From Cryptomeria japonica (Eukaryota > Streptophyta > Pinopsida > Cupressales > Cupressaceae): a stretch of 64,000 bases of DNA. The position numbers and the translations under genes are program-made. The notes below the pieces were generated by a model. That model was not told the DNA's origin. It ran no database searches and saw nothing but the letters and a program-made list of their open reading frames with translations. Location: the NCBI RefSeq assembly GCF_030272615.1, contig NC_081408.1, forward strand, positions 400,361,889 to 400,425,888, in the 5' to 3' direction. Positions 36,601 through 47,400 of the stretch are shown here, in pieces (positions within the stretch are counted from its first letter, which is position 1; each line of letters starts with the position of its first letter).

Positions 36601-36938
36601 GCCTTTTCCCGTCGATGAAAACCGTCTCTTCTTTCTTCGATATCTACTTTCGGTGGAATCATTGCTTTCGGTGGAATCATTGCTTTCGATGAGTCCCTTT
36701 TAGAGTTCATCGGTGTTCCCTTTCCTTCGATACCCTTTTTATATCGATGAGACATCACTGGGTCTCATCGATACTATTTGAATTTTGGATATTTCGATAG
36801 AATGCTATTAGACTTGTTCAATAACTTATGAGTTATTACGGTATCAATGAAAATAATGATTTCTTCCAAAGACAGATGGATTCTATGATTTAATTTCTCA
36901 AATCAAGATATTTTACTTAATTCAGATTGGATGCTCAA
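33691..36938 (-). repeat. gypsy-1 5' LTR, interrupted by a TIR transposon and truncated
   Basis: Begins TGTTGGGTCTC on the plus strand and matches 19115-20578 plus 28262-29015. A TIR transposon occupies 34547-35539. It contains an imperfect 472-bp tandem duplication (landmark GAAGAAACCTTGGGCTTC at 35767 and 36239), rich in TCGATGA and CATCGGTG motifs, and a 21-bp tandem duplication near 36655. Similarity to the left LTR stops at about 36938, so the outer about 120 bp of U3 are missing. Confidence 0.88.
34547..35539. mobile_element. Non-autonomous TIR DNA transposon (993 bp)
   Basis: Terminal inverted repeats begin GGGTGAACTCACAA and extend about 33 bp with three mismatches (both reach TTCCCACTTTTTG). 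Flanks show a direct repeat TACT (34543-34546, 35540-35543), or CTACT if the last C belongs to the duplication. The gypsy-1 left LTR near 19970 has the uninterrupted site TCTACTCC. The interior is AT-rich and non-coding. Superfamily not assigned. Confidence 0.9.
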
Positions 36939-37571
36939 CAAATGCAATAAAACCATCGACAGTGATACTGAAAATTTCCATATTCGATGTTTGCAGATAG
37001 TGAAAAGCAACAACAAAATTTAGAAAATAGTTACTGATATACTTTCTGAATTGAAAAGAAACAATGATATTCAGGCGATGACATCGTGGGAGGGACTGAG
37101 GCCGAGCTGAACAACCCATTGTCAACGCTCCATCAAAGTGAGTCCAAAGCATGGCTCTGTCCAAGTCAAATTGCTTACGTACACCTTTTGCTTGAAAAAA
37201 AAATCAATGGATAATTTTTTACCAATTGTCTTGCGTTGGTTATTATGAAATTTGAGCCATTGATTTCAAAAGTCAGCTGGTGCATCTCATATAAGAAACG
37301 CCTTCGACGTAACTAGCACTTGCACCTCCAATAAGATGCATTAGTTATACCGATAGTCTAATTGATTTGGAGGGTCGAAAAATCATTGAGCTACAATTTA
37401 TGCAATCCTAAAAATGGCATAAATTTTTTGTGTTGCTAACTAAAGGAACATGTAAATTTATTGTCTTGTCTTCCAAAATATTTTTATTTTTTTTTACAAT
37501 ATGTTGAAAAAATGTTTCACTATAATAAAAAAAAAGTCTCTTGGTAGGTAGTCATTTTGTGCCATATTCAA
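36939..37571. other. Right flank of gypsy-1, no gene recognised
   Basis: A minus-strand open frame (36922-37164, 80 residues) extends from LTR into flank and has no recognisable content. Nothing continues the truncated host gene at 18480-19114. Confidence 0.45.
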
Positions 37572-38070
37572 GAATATGGTCGTCTACAATGATAGTGATC
37601 GAAGTCCCCGGAAACTTTATAGTATGTTTTCAACAGTGGCTAAATGGTTTCCTCTACATTTTTTTAATGAAAGTCGTTGCAAGTCCTTGACGATGATGTT
37701 GAATCATAAAATTGAAGATAAAATATTGAAATCTTGGATGCATTTTGAATCTTTGGTCATTAAATCGCATCAAGTGCAATGCATACTCATGCATTTGCAC
37801 TTCCCTAATTCGTGGTTGCATTTGCATTGCAGTCCCATTTGGAAAAAGTGTAAATGCTATATCGAGCAAGCCTTCAAAATTGTATTTGCTTATTGGAGAT
37901 GAATCCATTTTAAACTAGTCAATAATGATATTTGTGTTGTCTTCAAGTTCTAGTGTTTACTTAGTAATATCTAGTTCATAGCATCTACTTGAAAATTTAT
38001 CAATAAATAATGATGTGCATGTTGTGCCAATTTCAATTTGGTCTTCATCAATGTTCATTTTGTTATTTGG
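37572..38070 (-). pseudogene. Helitron Rep/helicase N-terminal domain fragment
   Basis: The minus-strand frame 37908-37654 reads NFEGLLDIAFTLFPNG, then EYALHLMRFNDQRFKMHPRF and YFIFNFMIQHHRQG. This matches the Helitron-like N-terminal domain (phrases like LFP.G, R.HPRF, N...RRQ) that precedes the Rep nickase and helicase. Upstream codons to about 38066 (CTSLFIDKFSSRCYELDI) continue it with stops. No Helitron termini are seen, and the fragment ends where a copia LTR begins. Confidence 0.7.
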
Positions 38071-38101
38071 CATCACTATTTCTTCATTAATTTCAATGGT
38101 A

Positions 38102-38888
38102 TGTATGTTGTAAAACAAGGAGGAGAAAGCTTGCCATATGAACTTTAAATAAATTTTATTGTAAATATGAAATTAAAGATAAACCCTTAACAAAGTGATT
38201 GCATAATCAAAACAAGAAGACAACTATAACACATGAAACACTAGATTTACATGAAGAAACCCTTTCGGGAAAAAATTCCACCACAGAAAGAGGCAAGTAT
38301 ATTACTAATCAAATGAAGAATACAACAACAATACGCTTCTCTTTTAGAACTCTATAAAATCCAGTAGCATTTCGTTATCCTAGAAACTAAACAAGATTAA
38401 ATGAATAACTCTAGCTCAAGGCCCCAATTTATAGATGTGTGAGGATGAATACCATCATGGTATCACCAAAGAATAAGCTACAAAACCACCTAGAAAAACT
38501 CACGTGTATCTCCTTGAAATGAGTCAAAAACACCCACAAATAGCCTCTTACAGATGCTCTTACAACCATCATAAGGCATCTCTCATGCATGGTAACCTAC
38601 ATAAGGGTACCATCATAAATATCAATAATGATTGTCATAACCATCATAGATGCTCTTACAACCCCTTACAAGTGTCCAACCACCTCAAAATAAAATCTTC
38701 CAAAAGGTGCCACCTAGCTATTTTGTCCTTTTCCTCGAAGACAAACAATAAAAGTAACTTCACCTTTACATGGTCTCTTTCACCACCATTGGTTAAACAA
38801 TTTAAACTCTTATGGGTGAATTACAAACGATATTAGGAAAATAATAAATTAAATAATTTACATAGTTGATGACACCTAAATCCTTACA
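38102..38888 (-). repeat. 3' LTR of a minus-strand copia element (copia-4)
   Basis: Bounded by TGTATGTTGT and CCTTACA on the plus strand. On the minus strand it follows a polypurine-like GATGTCAAGTGGGAGAA (38889-38906) and has a TATA box (TATAAATTGGGG, near 38430). The left limit is accurate to a few bases. Confidence 0.75.
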
Positions 38889-38942
38889 TTCTCCCACTTG
38901 ACATCATACATTGTAAATTACCCCATAGAGATATAAAATAAA

Positions 38943-39128
38943 AATCAAGTACAGTGATCAAGGCCCATGGACTTCCTACACCAAGAGAGCTTAGTAGTGG
39001 TCACCGGCTTTGTGAGAGAATCTACAACATTATCCTAAGTGTGAAATTTTTCAATCAAGACTTGTCCGCTGTCAACCATCTCTCACACAAAGTGATATTG
39101 AACATCAACATGTTTAGCATGAGCATGA
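38943..39128 (-). pseudogene. copia-4 RNase H C-terminus
   Basis: The minus-strand reading TKHVDVQYHFVREMVDSG, then DNVVDSLTKPV and KSMGLDHC matches the end of copia RNase H. It lies directly upstream of the polypurine tract, as it should. The rest of the element is cut off by the copia-3 insertion at 39129. Confidence 0.82.
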
Positions 39129-40337
39129 TGTTGGCAAATTGGAGGAATTGATTATGTGTTGCATTGATGTTTTGTCATTGATGGCAACGCCGCCTATTTT
39201 GGTTGTTTATCAATTTTCGGTATGTTCCGGTAGAGTGGTTGGATTATGATACTGATCTAGTATGCTCCGGTATGCTTCAGTTTGTGAAATTGGTTTGGAT
39301 ATGTCATTCATGCTATTCAAATGTGTATCACTGTCAGTTGGTTCAGAATTTGATGGCTCGGGAGCTATCATTTGTTCTAGTAAGCTTTTTGGTCACCGGT
39401 AAGGGTTTTACCCACAAATATTTGTTGATGATATTTTGATGCACTTGATAAGTGGTGTTGGTGTGGCTTCTTGATGGCTTTTAGGATGTTGTTGGTTATT
39501 TTGTTCATGTTCCTATTGATCGGTGGTGTTGCATTTCGGACCAGACCTAATGCTATCTTATTCAGCTAGGTTATGGACCAGTTTATGTAATGTGTTGGTG
39601 GATGATCCTGATGCATTTCTGGTTGGATCTATTGATTGGATTATGTTGTTTCGGTCTTAGGTCGACTTGGTTGATCATTGGATTGTGGTTTTGTGTTATG
39701 AATTTATTGTATTATCTTTTGGGTGTCCGACATAATTGTTTAGGTCCCGGGTTGGTATAAATATGATATAAGACCTCTTTGTAGATCATGGGTTTTTGGG
39801 ATATAGGATTATCTGTGTGTGAATAAGGTTGTAATCATATGCAGAGGTTTTGGTTGATCATTGGTGATCGAATTGGGTTGGTGAAAGAGGTTTAAGACCT
39901 CTGGTACCGAGCTTAAATAAAACTGTATTCAAGCATAGGAGATGTTATTCTAGCAGTTCACTCTTCTTTCTGGATTATAGTCTAGATTTATTTTGTAGTC
40001 AATGAGGCTCCTTTTGTGATGAGCAGTGCCCTCTAGGTTGTTGGCCTTCCTACATGTATAGGCTCCTCTTTTTGTAATTACATACTTACTGCAGAAGTAT
40101 TATCTGACTGTGGGCAGGCTTCCCACCATGGTTTTTTCCTTTACTGGGTTTTTCATATACAAATCTTGGTGTTATCTTTTGTGGATGGTTGGTAAATATT
40201 CCATGGTTTATATTTGTCCTTAACTGTTATATCTATTATTCCAATAAAAGGTTTTAATGCTTAAAGTTCTATAATCTATTAATAACTTATTCAACTCCCC
40301 CTCTCAGTTGTTCACCGATTATCTGTGTTGTCTAACA
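39129..40337 (+). repeat. copia-3 5' LTR (1,209 bp)
   Basis: Starts TGTTGGCAAATT, ends TTGTCTAACA. The 3' third (GCAGTGCCCTCTAGGTTGTTGGCC, ACCATGGTTTTTTCC, CCCCCTCTCAGTT) resembles the solo LTR at 47206-48060 in reverse orientation. Confidence 0.88.
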
Positions 40338-40339
40338 AT

Positions 40340-40351
40340 TGGTATCAGAGC
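40340..40351 (+). other. Primer-binding site of copia-3
   Basis: TGGTATCAGAGC just after the LTR, complementary to initiator methionine tRNA. Confidence 0.9.
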
Positions 40352-40393
40352 CTGGTCCTCTTTGCAAAATCTTAATTGCTTGAGGAAGATCCT

Positions 40394-41570
40394 ATGGCAT
40401 CTAATAGTTCAAGTTCATCAATTTCATTTGTAGTTGTTTTCTGGAGAGAAATTCCTAGGCTTGATGGAACAAATTATAGTATGGAAAATTCGGATGGAGA
40501 CTCATCTGAGATGTTTTGGTAAGGAGATTTGGGAAATCACTGAGAAAGGATATATACCTCATAATATGGCATCTAGCAATCCTCCTCCGGTAGGTTTGGA
40601 TAAGAACACTGAAAATGATTGTAGAGCTAGAGAAGCCCTTTTGTGTGCACTTTTTGATCAGAAAGTTATGGGACTAACCGACAAATCAATTGCAAAGGCT
40701 ATATGGGATAAATTGGATAGTCTGAATGAAGGTGACCCCTACTGTTAAAATTGCTAAAATTGATGGTTACCGGGTGAGATATGAGAACCTGAAGAGGGAA
40801 GAAGATGAAAGGATTACTGCTTTTATGGAGAGAGTTAATGAAATTATTTTGGGAATTCAGTGTTGTGGTGGATCTCTGAGCAAAGATGAAATGGTTTATA
40901 AAGCATTGAGAGATTTGCCACCACCTTATAAGATGAAGACTACTACAATTAATGAGTTGAGAACAATGGCAAACACCTCTGTTAATAGGGATACCTTGGT
41001 TGGGAAGTTATCTACTTTTGAGCTTGAGGAATTTGGTCCTTCTGGAGTTGCAAAATTTGAACCTGCTTTTTCATGCATCTACATCATCTACTGACAAGAG
41101 TGATTGCAAAGCCGTATATGCTAAGGAATTGGAAGAAATAAAGAAAGAAGATGAAGAGTTTGAGAAACTTGAAGCCCTATTCGCTAGAAGAGTACCTAAA
41201 GGTCCGGCGAGAAGTAAGTGTGAAGGAAAATCACCTTTTAAATGTTTCACATGTAATAAGATAGGTCATTTTGCATCTAGATGTCCTGAAAGGAATTCAA
41301 GATTTGAGGAAAGATCTAGAAGATCTTTTAGGCCTAATCATGATTATCATAACAAGCATAAGTACAAGAGGAACAAAGACAAATCATGCTACTATGTGGA
41401 TGAGGAAGGTGTGACTGATTATGATGATGAACCGACACAAGATTCAGCTAGTGGATCTCAAATAGAAAGGAATGGGTATTCTTGGCTATCAAGGAAGATG
41501 ATCTGGTACCTAAAGAAAAGGCCCTTGCTGCTAAAGTTGAAGAGAAGGATGAATGGGTGAAAGACAATGG
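40394..41570 (+). pseudogene. copia-3 gag with zinc knuckle
   Basis: Start ATG 40394 (MASNSSSSSSISF), then frame changes near 40434, 40735 and 41080. Recognisable parts are CRAREALLCALFDQKVMG, KAIWDKLDSL, RDTLVGKLSTFELEEFG, the coil KELEEIKKEDEEFEKLEALF and the CCHC knuckle CFTCNKIGHFASRCPERN (about 41248). Confidence 0.85.
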
Positions 41571-42860
41571 ATGTTCACATCATATGACTGGAGATAAAAG
41601 GAAGTTTCTATCTTTGTGAGAATTTGATGGCGATCTGGTTAGATTTGGAGATGACAAAGCATGCATGATCAAGGGAAGAGGAACTATATCATTGGATGGT
41701 AAGCATGATATTTCTAATGTTTATTATGTTGAGGGTTTAAGGCATAATCTTTTGAGTGTAGGACAGTTGGTGGATAAGGGATTTTAGTTACAATTCAAGA
41801 ATGTAAAATGCAAGATTATCAATAGATTTGCATTGGAGATTGCGTACTCAGACTAAAGGTAACATATTTCATTTGAACTCTAGTGACAAGACATGTTTGA
41901 TTGCACAAATTGATGAGAGTTGGCTATGGCATAAGAGGTTGTGTCATGTGAATTTTGATTGCATTGTAAAGATCAGTTCTACTAAGGTAGTTAGAGATAT
42001 ACCTAAGATTGTAAATCCCTATAATCCGGTATGTAAGGAATTTCAAATGGGAAAGCAAGTCTGAACTTATTTTAAGAGTATACAAGACAAATATAATGAT
42101 GTTCTTGATCTTATTCATATTGATTTGTGTGGTCCTGCTAGAATCAAAAGTTTTCAGGGTGATAGATATTTTATGCTAATCATTGATGACTATTGTGGGT
42201 TACTTTTCTAAGGGAGAAATCTGAAGCATTCGAAAAGTTTAAAATCTTTAAAGCTAAAGTTGAGATAGAGACATGATTGAAGATTAAATGCTTAAGGTCT
42301 AATCAGGGTGGATAATTCGCATTCGATGAATTTAACAGTTATTGTGAAAAGAATGGGATAAGGAGACAGTTATCTGGACCCTGAACACATCAACAGAATG
42401 GAGTTGTGGAAAGGAAGAACAAAACTATCTTGGATGTGGCTATAACTATGATGATGGAAGCTAATCTGCCTCATATCTACTGGAGAGAATCTATGAGCAC
42501 AATGATATACACATTCAACAGAGTTCATATCAAAGGAGACACTGATAAAAAACCTTATGAGTTATGGTTTGGTCATACACCTACAGTTAAGTATTTCGGA
42601 ATCGTTGGTAGTAAATGTTATATCAAAAGAGATGATTCCATTGGAAATTTTGATCATAGATGTGATGAAGGGATATTTCTTGGTTATTCTAATGAAAGCA
42701 AAGCATATAGATATAACAAAATATTGCAGAGAATTATAGAGAGCACTAATGTCAAGGTGGATGAGCTAAACAAAAGTCAAATCAGAACTTATGACAGAGA
42801 ACCGATAGTGGAAATGATCATAACTGAACCGGTAGCACCTACATCGGAATAGAATGTTGA
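41540..42860 (+). pseudogene. copia-3 protease and integrase
   Basis: The protease motif reads KDNGCSHHMTGDKRKF (about 41560; Asn where Ser is usual), with a stop shortly after. Integrase parts: ESWLWHKRLCHVNFDCIVKI (zinc-binding H..H), CKEFQMGKQV, LIHIDLCGPARIKSF, then eroded core with stops (near 42274 and 42310), and an open stretch 42406-42852 (MERKNKTILDVAITMMMEAN, WRESMSTMIYTFNRV, PYELWFGHTPTVKYFG). Confidence 0.85.
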
Positions 42861-43100
42861 ACAAGTTATTCCAACAGTATCAAAAAATTCAATAGTGACT
42901 GAAGATCAGAGTAGGGAAACAGAATGTCAGAAGACTCCTCGGTATGTTAGGTTAAATCATTCAGAAGATTAGATCATTAGAGACAAGAATAAAGGAGTGA
43001 TGACAAGAAGAAGGTTGGTAGCTGATGAGGTATGTTTAATTTCTCAAATTGAACCGACATCAATAATTAAAGGATGTAAAGATGAATGTTGGATAAAAGT
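42861..43100 (+). pseudogene. copia-3 linker and start of reverse transcriptase
   Basis: The frame continues past a stop near 42850 with CLISQIEPTSIIKGCKDECW, then ends at the gypsy-2 LTR. It is the same segment as copia-1 at about 3330-3400 (CLISKVEPKNVEACKYENW). Confidence 0.75.
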
Positions 43101-44237
43101 TGTTGGTTCCCAAAAATGGGTTTACACTGCTACAATGCAGAAACCAAGTTGATTCCTCAAAATATCTATGGAAAGCCACTTCCAACTATCAATATCCTCT
43201 AGACTCGGACCAACTGCGACAAGGATCTGCAAATCCTTCTGCACTTTGGGCTCTGCAATACCCGGGAGGGTGATCCCTTAGCAAATTTGTGATATCTACG
43301 CCACATTCACAAATTATGCTAAAACAAAGCAGATAATCTCATAAATGGGCTCAACAACAGGGAGAATGCTCAAGAATGGCAAATTCTTTAGTGACCCTCA
43401 ACCTTATCTAGAGCATGAGATAGTAGGACTCCTCAAACATACATAAAAACTTGTAAATATGTTTCGATTTTAATGATTTATGACAAACCATAAGTGAAGC
43501 AGACAAGAAATTGATAACCTAATGACAATTGCTAGCACACACCAATGCCTTACTCCATTGGGCTCTGAGTTTCTGAAATATAACTGAAACTTGATAGAAA
43601 ATTATCTAGTTCATGATTAAATTTTAAATGATGTTGCATTACAATATCATTTAGTTGCAATTTCTTACCTGAACTACTTATCAAATCCTAGTACAAGCTT
43701 TATCCCTCTGTAATCACATTCAAGCATTATAATTAACCCCTTCCATTAAAGCATAAAATGAAAAATTACATACATCATAACAATGCAATGAGCAAATGCA
43801 ACCCTTGATTCCATTTACCCAAAAGAAAATAAAATCGTACACAGGAGAGTAAGGATTTAAAATTATATATGTATTAGCTTCAAAAGCTATCTTCTATCAA
43901 ATAACCGAATACATTTCATTTACAGGAAAACCCATTTGAAATTTGAAGCTAATGACTATCTTCTACTTTGCTCTACAAAATGACCTTACAATTCTCTTCT
44001 ATTTACTCATGACTTCTCAAAATTGGAACCTAATCCTATAGACCAGACCTACACAAGAGACCCTATTCCGAGATTTTGGAGCCCTTTCTCTTGGCCTTGA
44101 CTTCCCTTTTATAGAAAACAAGGGAGCAACAAGAGTCAAGCCAAGAGACACATGTCATCAGAATTATTAAATATACCTGAAGTTTGTTACAAAGATATTC
44201 CATTTTTGCAAAGTTATAACCAATATCAAAATCTACA
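43101..44237 (-). repeat. 3' LTR of gypsy-2 (about 1,137 bp)
   Basis: Plus-strand limits TGTTGGTTCC and ATCTACA. The minus strand has a TATA box CTATAAAAGGG (about 44104-44114) and starts TGTAGAT right after a polypurine tract. GGCTCTGCAATACCCGGGAG is reminiscent of GGCTCTACAGAACCTAGGCG in the gypsy-1 LTR. The partner LTR is not in the window, so the limits rest on TG/CA ends and the tract alone. Confidence 0.65.
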
Positions 44238-44248
44238 ACCCCTTCTCT
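44238..44248 (-). other. Putative polypurine tract of gypsy-2
   Basis: The minus strand reads AGAGAAGGGGT directly before TGTAGAT. It lies between the stop of the third reading frame and the LTR. Confidence 0.6.
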
Positions 44249-44406
44249 GATATTCATGATGCATTTTATCGCTCCTGTTGTTGTTCTGGTTGAAAAATAT
44301 ATCTGCCACTAGAAGACAAAAACCGTTCAACCAAACAGTTTGCAATCCTTATTCATCATTCAAATATGTCTTACTCCATCTGTTGTATTCTTCATCAGAT
44401 AGTGAT

Positions 44407-47400
44407 TCATAACTCATGACCATCATATTTTTCTCTGTATGGAGTGTGTTTAATGGCTACTTGATTTGTGTCTCTTTCAAAACATTCAAAAAATGTCCCT
44501 ATGGAAATTATTTTGTCCATTCTATCCTCCAACATATCAATGTTCAGCCCTTCACAAATTAACTCTACTTGGGTGTTGATGACTCTCCCTACCTCCTCTT
44601 TCCAAAATTGTAAATGTTTAATTGCTCCATTTTCATCCTCAATATCTGGGAGAAGTGTTTCACTCAGCTCATTGAAATTTATCATAAGCTCCCTTATCTT
44701 CCTTTCTATATTCTCTGGCAAAATTTGGGCCTCCTGTCTTAACTTTACCAACAAATAAGTTGGTTGGAGTGTAGGTGGCCTCTCAGCGTGATATTTGGAA
44801 GCCATAGACATTAATCTAAGCGTGTTTCCCCTTTGCAACCTTTTTGTGAACAAGGGAACCGCCATCTCCTTATCTTTATCAAATTTTTGAATAGCATTAA
44901 ATAATAAAGAATACAAAGAATGAATGTTATTAAGTCTACTATCAAATTTTTTATTTAAATGAGTTAGCACTAAGCTAACTATCTCCTTTTCTTGCCAAGT
45001 TGACTTATCTCCTGATTCCTTCAGCTTATTTTCTAATTCAATAATCTTCTCCAAGAGTTTGACTTTAGTTGGATCACTAGATCTAGTGGATTCAGGCTCG
45101 TCATCTTCATATGGTACCAATGATATATTGGAGATATCAACATTGTTGTCAATTTGAATTTCTTCTTCTTCATGGGTAACAGGTGAAGATCTGGATGTTG
45201 ATGGCATTGATGTCCTTGTAAATGCAGAAGAGGATACTCTTATCTTTCCTTGCTCAAGAAGTTGCACTTTGGTTTACAACTCTACACATCTCTATTGAAC
45301 TATATTATAATCATTGAAAAGCTTGTCAAACTTTCTCATTGGCTCTTCTTTTTCCAAGGCTTCCCTCTTTGCAGACTCATGAGCCAATTTGGCGACATCA
45401 ACATTCAACTTTGTAGCTTCCACACTTGATGTGTTAGATTCTCTTTTTATAATAAGGCCTCCCCTTAAGTTGGGATTTATGTCACCAATGTTAGGCTTTC
45501 TAGGTCCTTCCTCTAATGCCCATATTGCCAAGGTTGCATAATCATCTACAAAATCTGATACTTTTAATGCCAACCTTGCTTCTTCCTCTGAACCTAATTG
45601 TCGGTCCTTTGATTTCCTAATTGTATCAAAGGCCACTGCATCTGCTATATCACATTCTGGTGAAATTAAGACTCCAACCTGATTTACAATCATCCTACCC
45701 TTATCTGCAATAATTTCCCTAAACTCTTCCATCATCTCATTCTTAACTTCTTCCTGAATTTCATCATCTTGGCACTTCTCTTCTTAAATTATTCTATTTT
45801 TCATTTTCCATACTAATTGCAAAAAGGTCGAGCTTCTCACAAAAGCATCATCCTTAAGAAATTTATCACATGCCTCCTTCCTCACATCCCTGAAAGCTCT
45901 ACCCTGAATATCCAAAGGAGTGAGGTCCAACTAAAAACTAGGAGGCACAAAAGGAACACCAATTTGCATCTTTGTACTTATTACTATGAAATTATCTTCC
46001 CCTATTTGTTCTTTGAACTACCTTGAAGGTGAATACGGCACATGCGGTGGTAAAGGACTTCTATCTGAATCTTTAAGATCAATTATCTCGACTCCTTTAA
46101 AGGATTAACTTGCACCTTTGGGGGAGCTTCTGGCTTCATTATCATTTTACCTTTTATCCTCACCAATTCTTGATTGTCGATGCTACTCTCTTCTTCACCA
46201 CTTGTTTCTTCTCTTACCCTCCTTTGAGAGGGCTCATAAACAGGTCTCTCTTCTACTAGGCCATCCATTCTTTGAGGTAGAGGAGGTCATGGGCCTGGCT
46301 GTTGCATCCGCATTTGATGAATCAAGGTTGATTCCTCTGGTGTGATGGGAATTGGATGTTGTACATCTCTTCTTTTAACTTGTCGGTCATGGAATTCTTC
46401 AAGTTTGGCCCTCTTCTCCTTCAATGCAAGAATCAATTCATCAAAATTGTTCATAACAAAATTAACTTTAGCACAAAATAGAGTGAAATCTTTTGTTGGA
46501 TCATAGCTTGGATCCAGTTTTTGAACTAAAGCCCATAGCTTCCTAAAATCTATCCATTTCTCTTTCCTCCAATCTTGAGTTATGAAATCAAACTTACTTC
46601 TTATTATATCCTTAGGGAAATTTTTCTCATGAGGCAATAGGCCTCCTTTTATTCTTTCCTTGAATATGCTATAAAACCCCTCTGGGTTACTATGTCTGGT
46701 TGTGTTAACCCCTAACTGATATGGTAAAAATAACTTGTCGAAATTCTCATATCCTCCTTTTAAAATCACAAAATATGGAATGATAGTATAATCAGGTAAA
46801 ATTGTTCCTTTTCCTCTTCCCTTTAATTCCTTACCACGGATGCACCCTATCTACCACATTACTTCACACAAAACCCATTCTCAAAGGAACATTAAAATGC
46901 AATACATGTGGCTAACCAGAGAAACCATAAATTCTAATAACAATGCTAACAAGATAAGGGATGAAATCCCCCCAATTGTGCTCAATCTTCAGAACATGAA
47001 ACCTCTCCTTAGGCCTTACAAAATCATGCAACTTTGTGGGGATCCTCAGTGGGTTCACTATTAATCTTTACCTTAACCTAGAAGCAAAGTTGTCATCAAA
47101 CCTTACAAAGCTAGCCTCCTGTCTGTCCCAAGATATATCTATGCTCTAAATCTGTAGTAAAATTTCATTATTGTCAATTTTTCTTATGAGGTTCATAGTG
47201 TCTTCTGTTAGATACTTGATCAGTCCCAAAGACACTGAGAGGGGGGGGGGGGGTGAAGCAGTGTCTAACCGGTAAGCAAAAGATTTAAACTTGTTTGCAA
47301 CTTTATAACCCAAATTAATATACCAGTAAGAAAATAATAATGCAGTAAAGAAAAACAAAAGTATAACCATCAATGCATACCATAACACAAATATTTTTGG

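Larger units (their letters stand above)
19115..36938 (-). mobile_element. Ty3/gypsy LTR retrotransposon gypsy-1, with two nested insertions
   Basis: The element reads right to left: 5' LTR 33691-36938, primer-binding site, gag, acidic region, reverse transcriptase, RNase H, integrase, polypurine tract about 29141-29160, and 3' LTR in two pieces (19115-20578 and 28262-29134). Copia-2 is nested in the 3' LTR and a TIR transposon in the 5' LTR. The two LTRs differ by about 10 positions in a 200-base stretch compared by eye. The pol order RT-RNase H-integrase is gypsy-type. The 5' LTR lacks the terminal about 120 bp of U3 found at 29016-29134, so the right end is deleted and no target-site duplication is readable. 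Confidence 0.88.
39129..43100 (+). mobile_element. Ty1/copia LTR retrotransposon copia-3, 5' part
   Basis: 5' LTR 39129-40337, primer-binding site, gag, protease, integrase and the first codons of reverse transcriptase, then gypsy-2 begins at 43101. The remainder presumably resumes to the right of gypsy-2, outside the window. It is inserted in the RNase H of copia-4. The zinc knuckle and gag resemble copia-1, so the two are related. Many stops and frameshifts. Confidence 0.9.

Noticed and set aside
35776-36703. Two related plus-strand proteins of 131 and 151 residues as host genes
   Set aside because: They lie inside gypsy-1 LTRs, antisense to the element, and their similarity follows from the 472-bp DNA duplication.
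19110-36945. A target-site duplication for gypsy-1 (GATGT at 19110-19114 versus AATGC at 36941-36945)
   Set aside because: Only three of five bases agree, and the right LTR is truncated, so no duplication is expected there.
47241-47252. Run of 12 G as a possible G-quadruplex regulator
   Set aside because: A single homopolymer extending the GAGAGGGGG motif common to these copia LTRs; more likely slippage or an assembly error.
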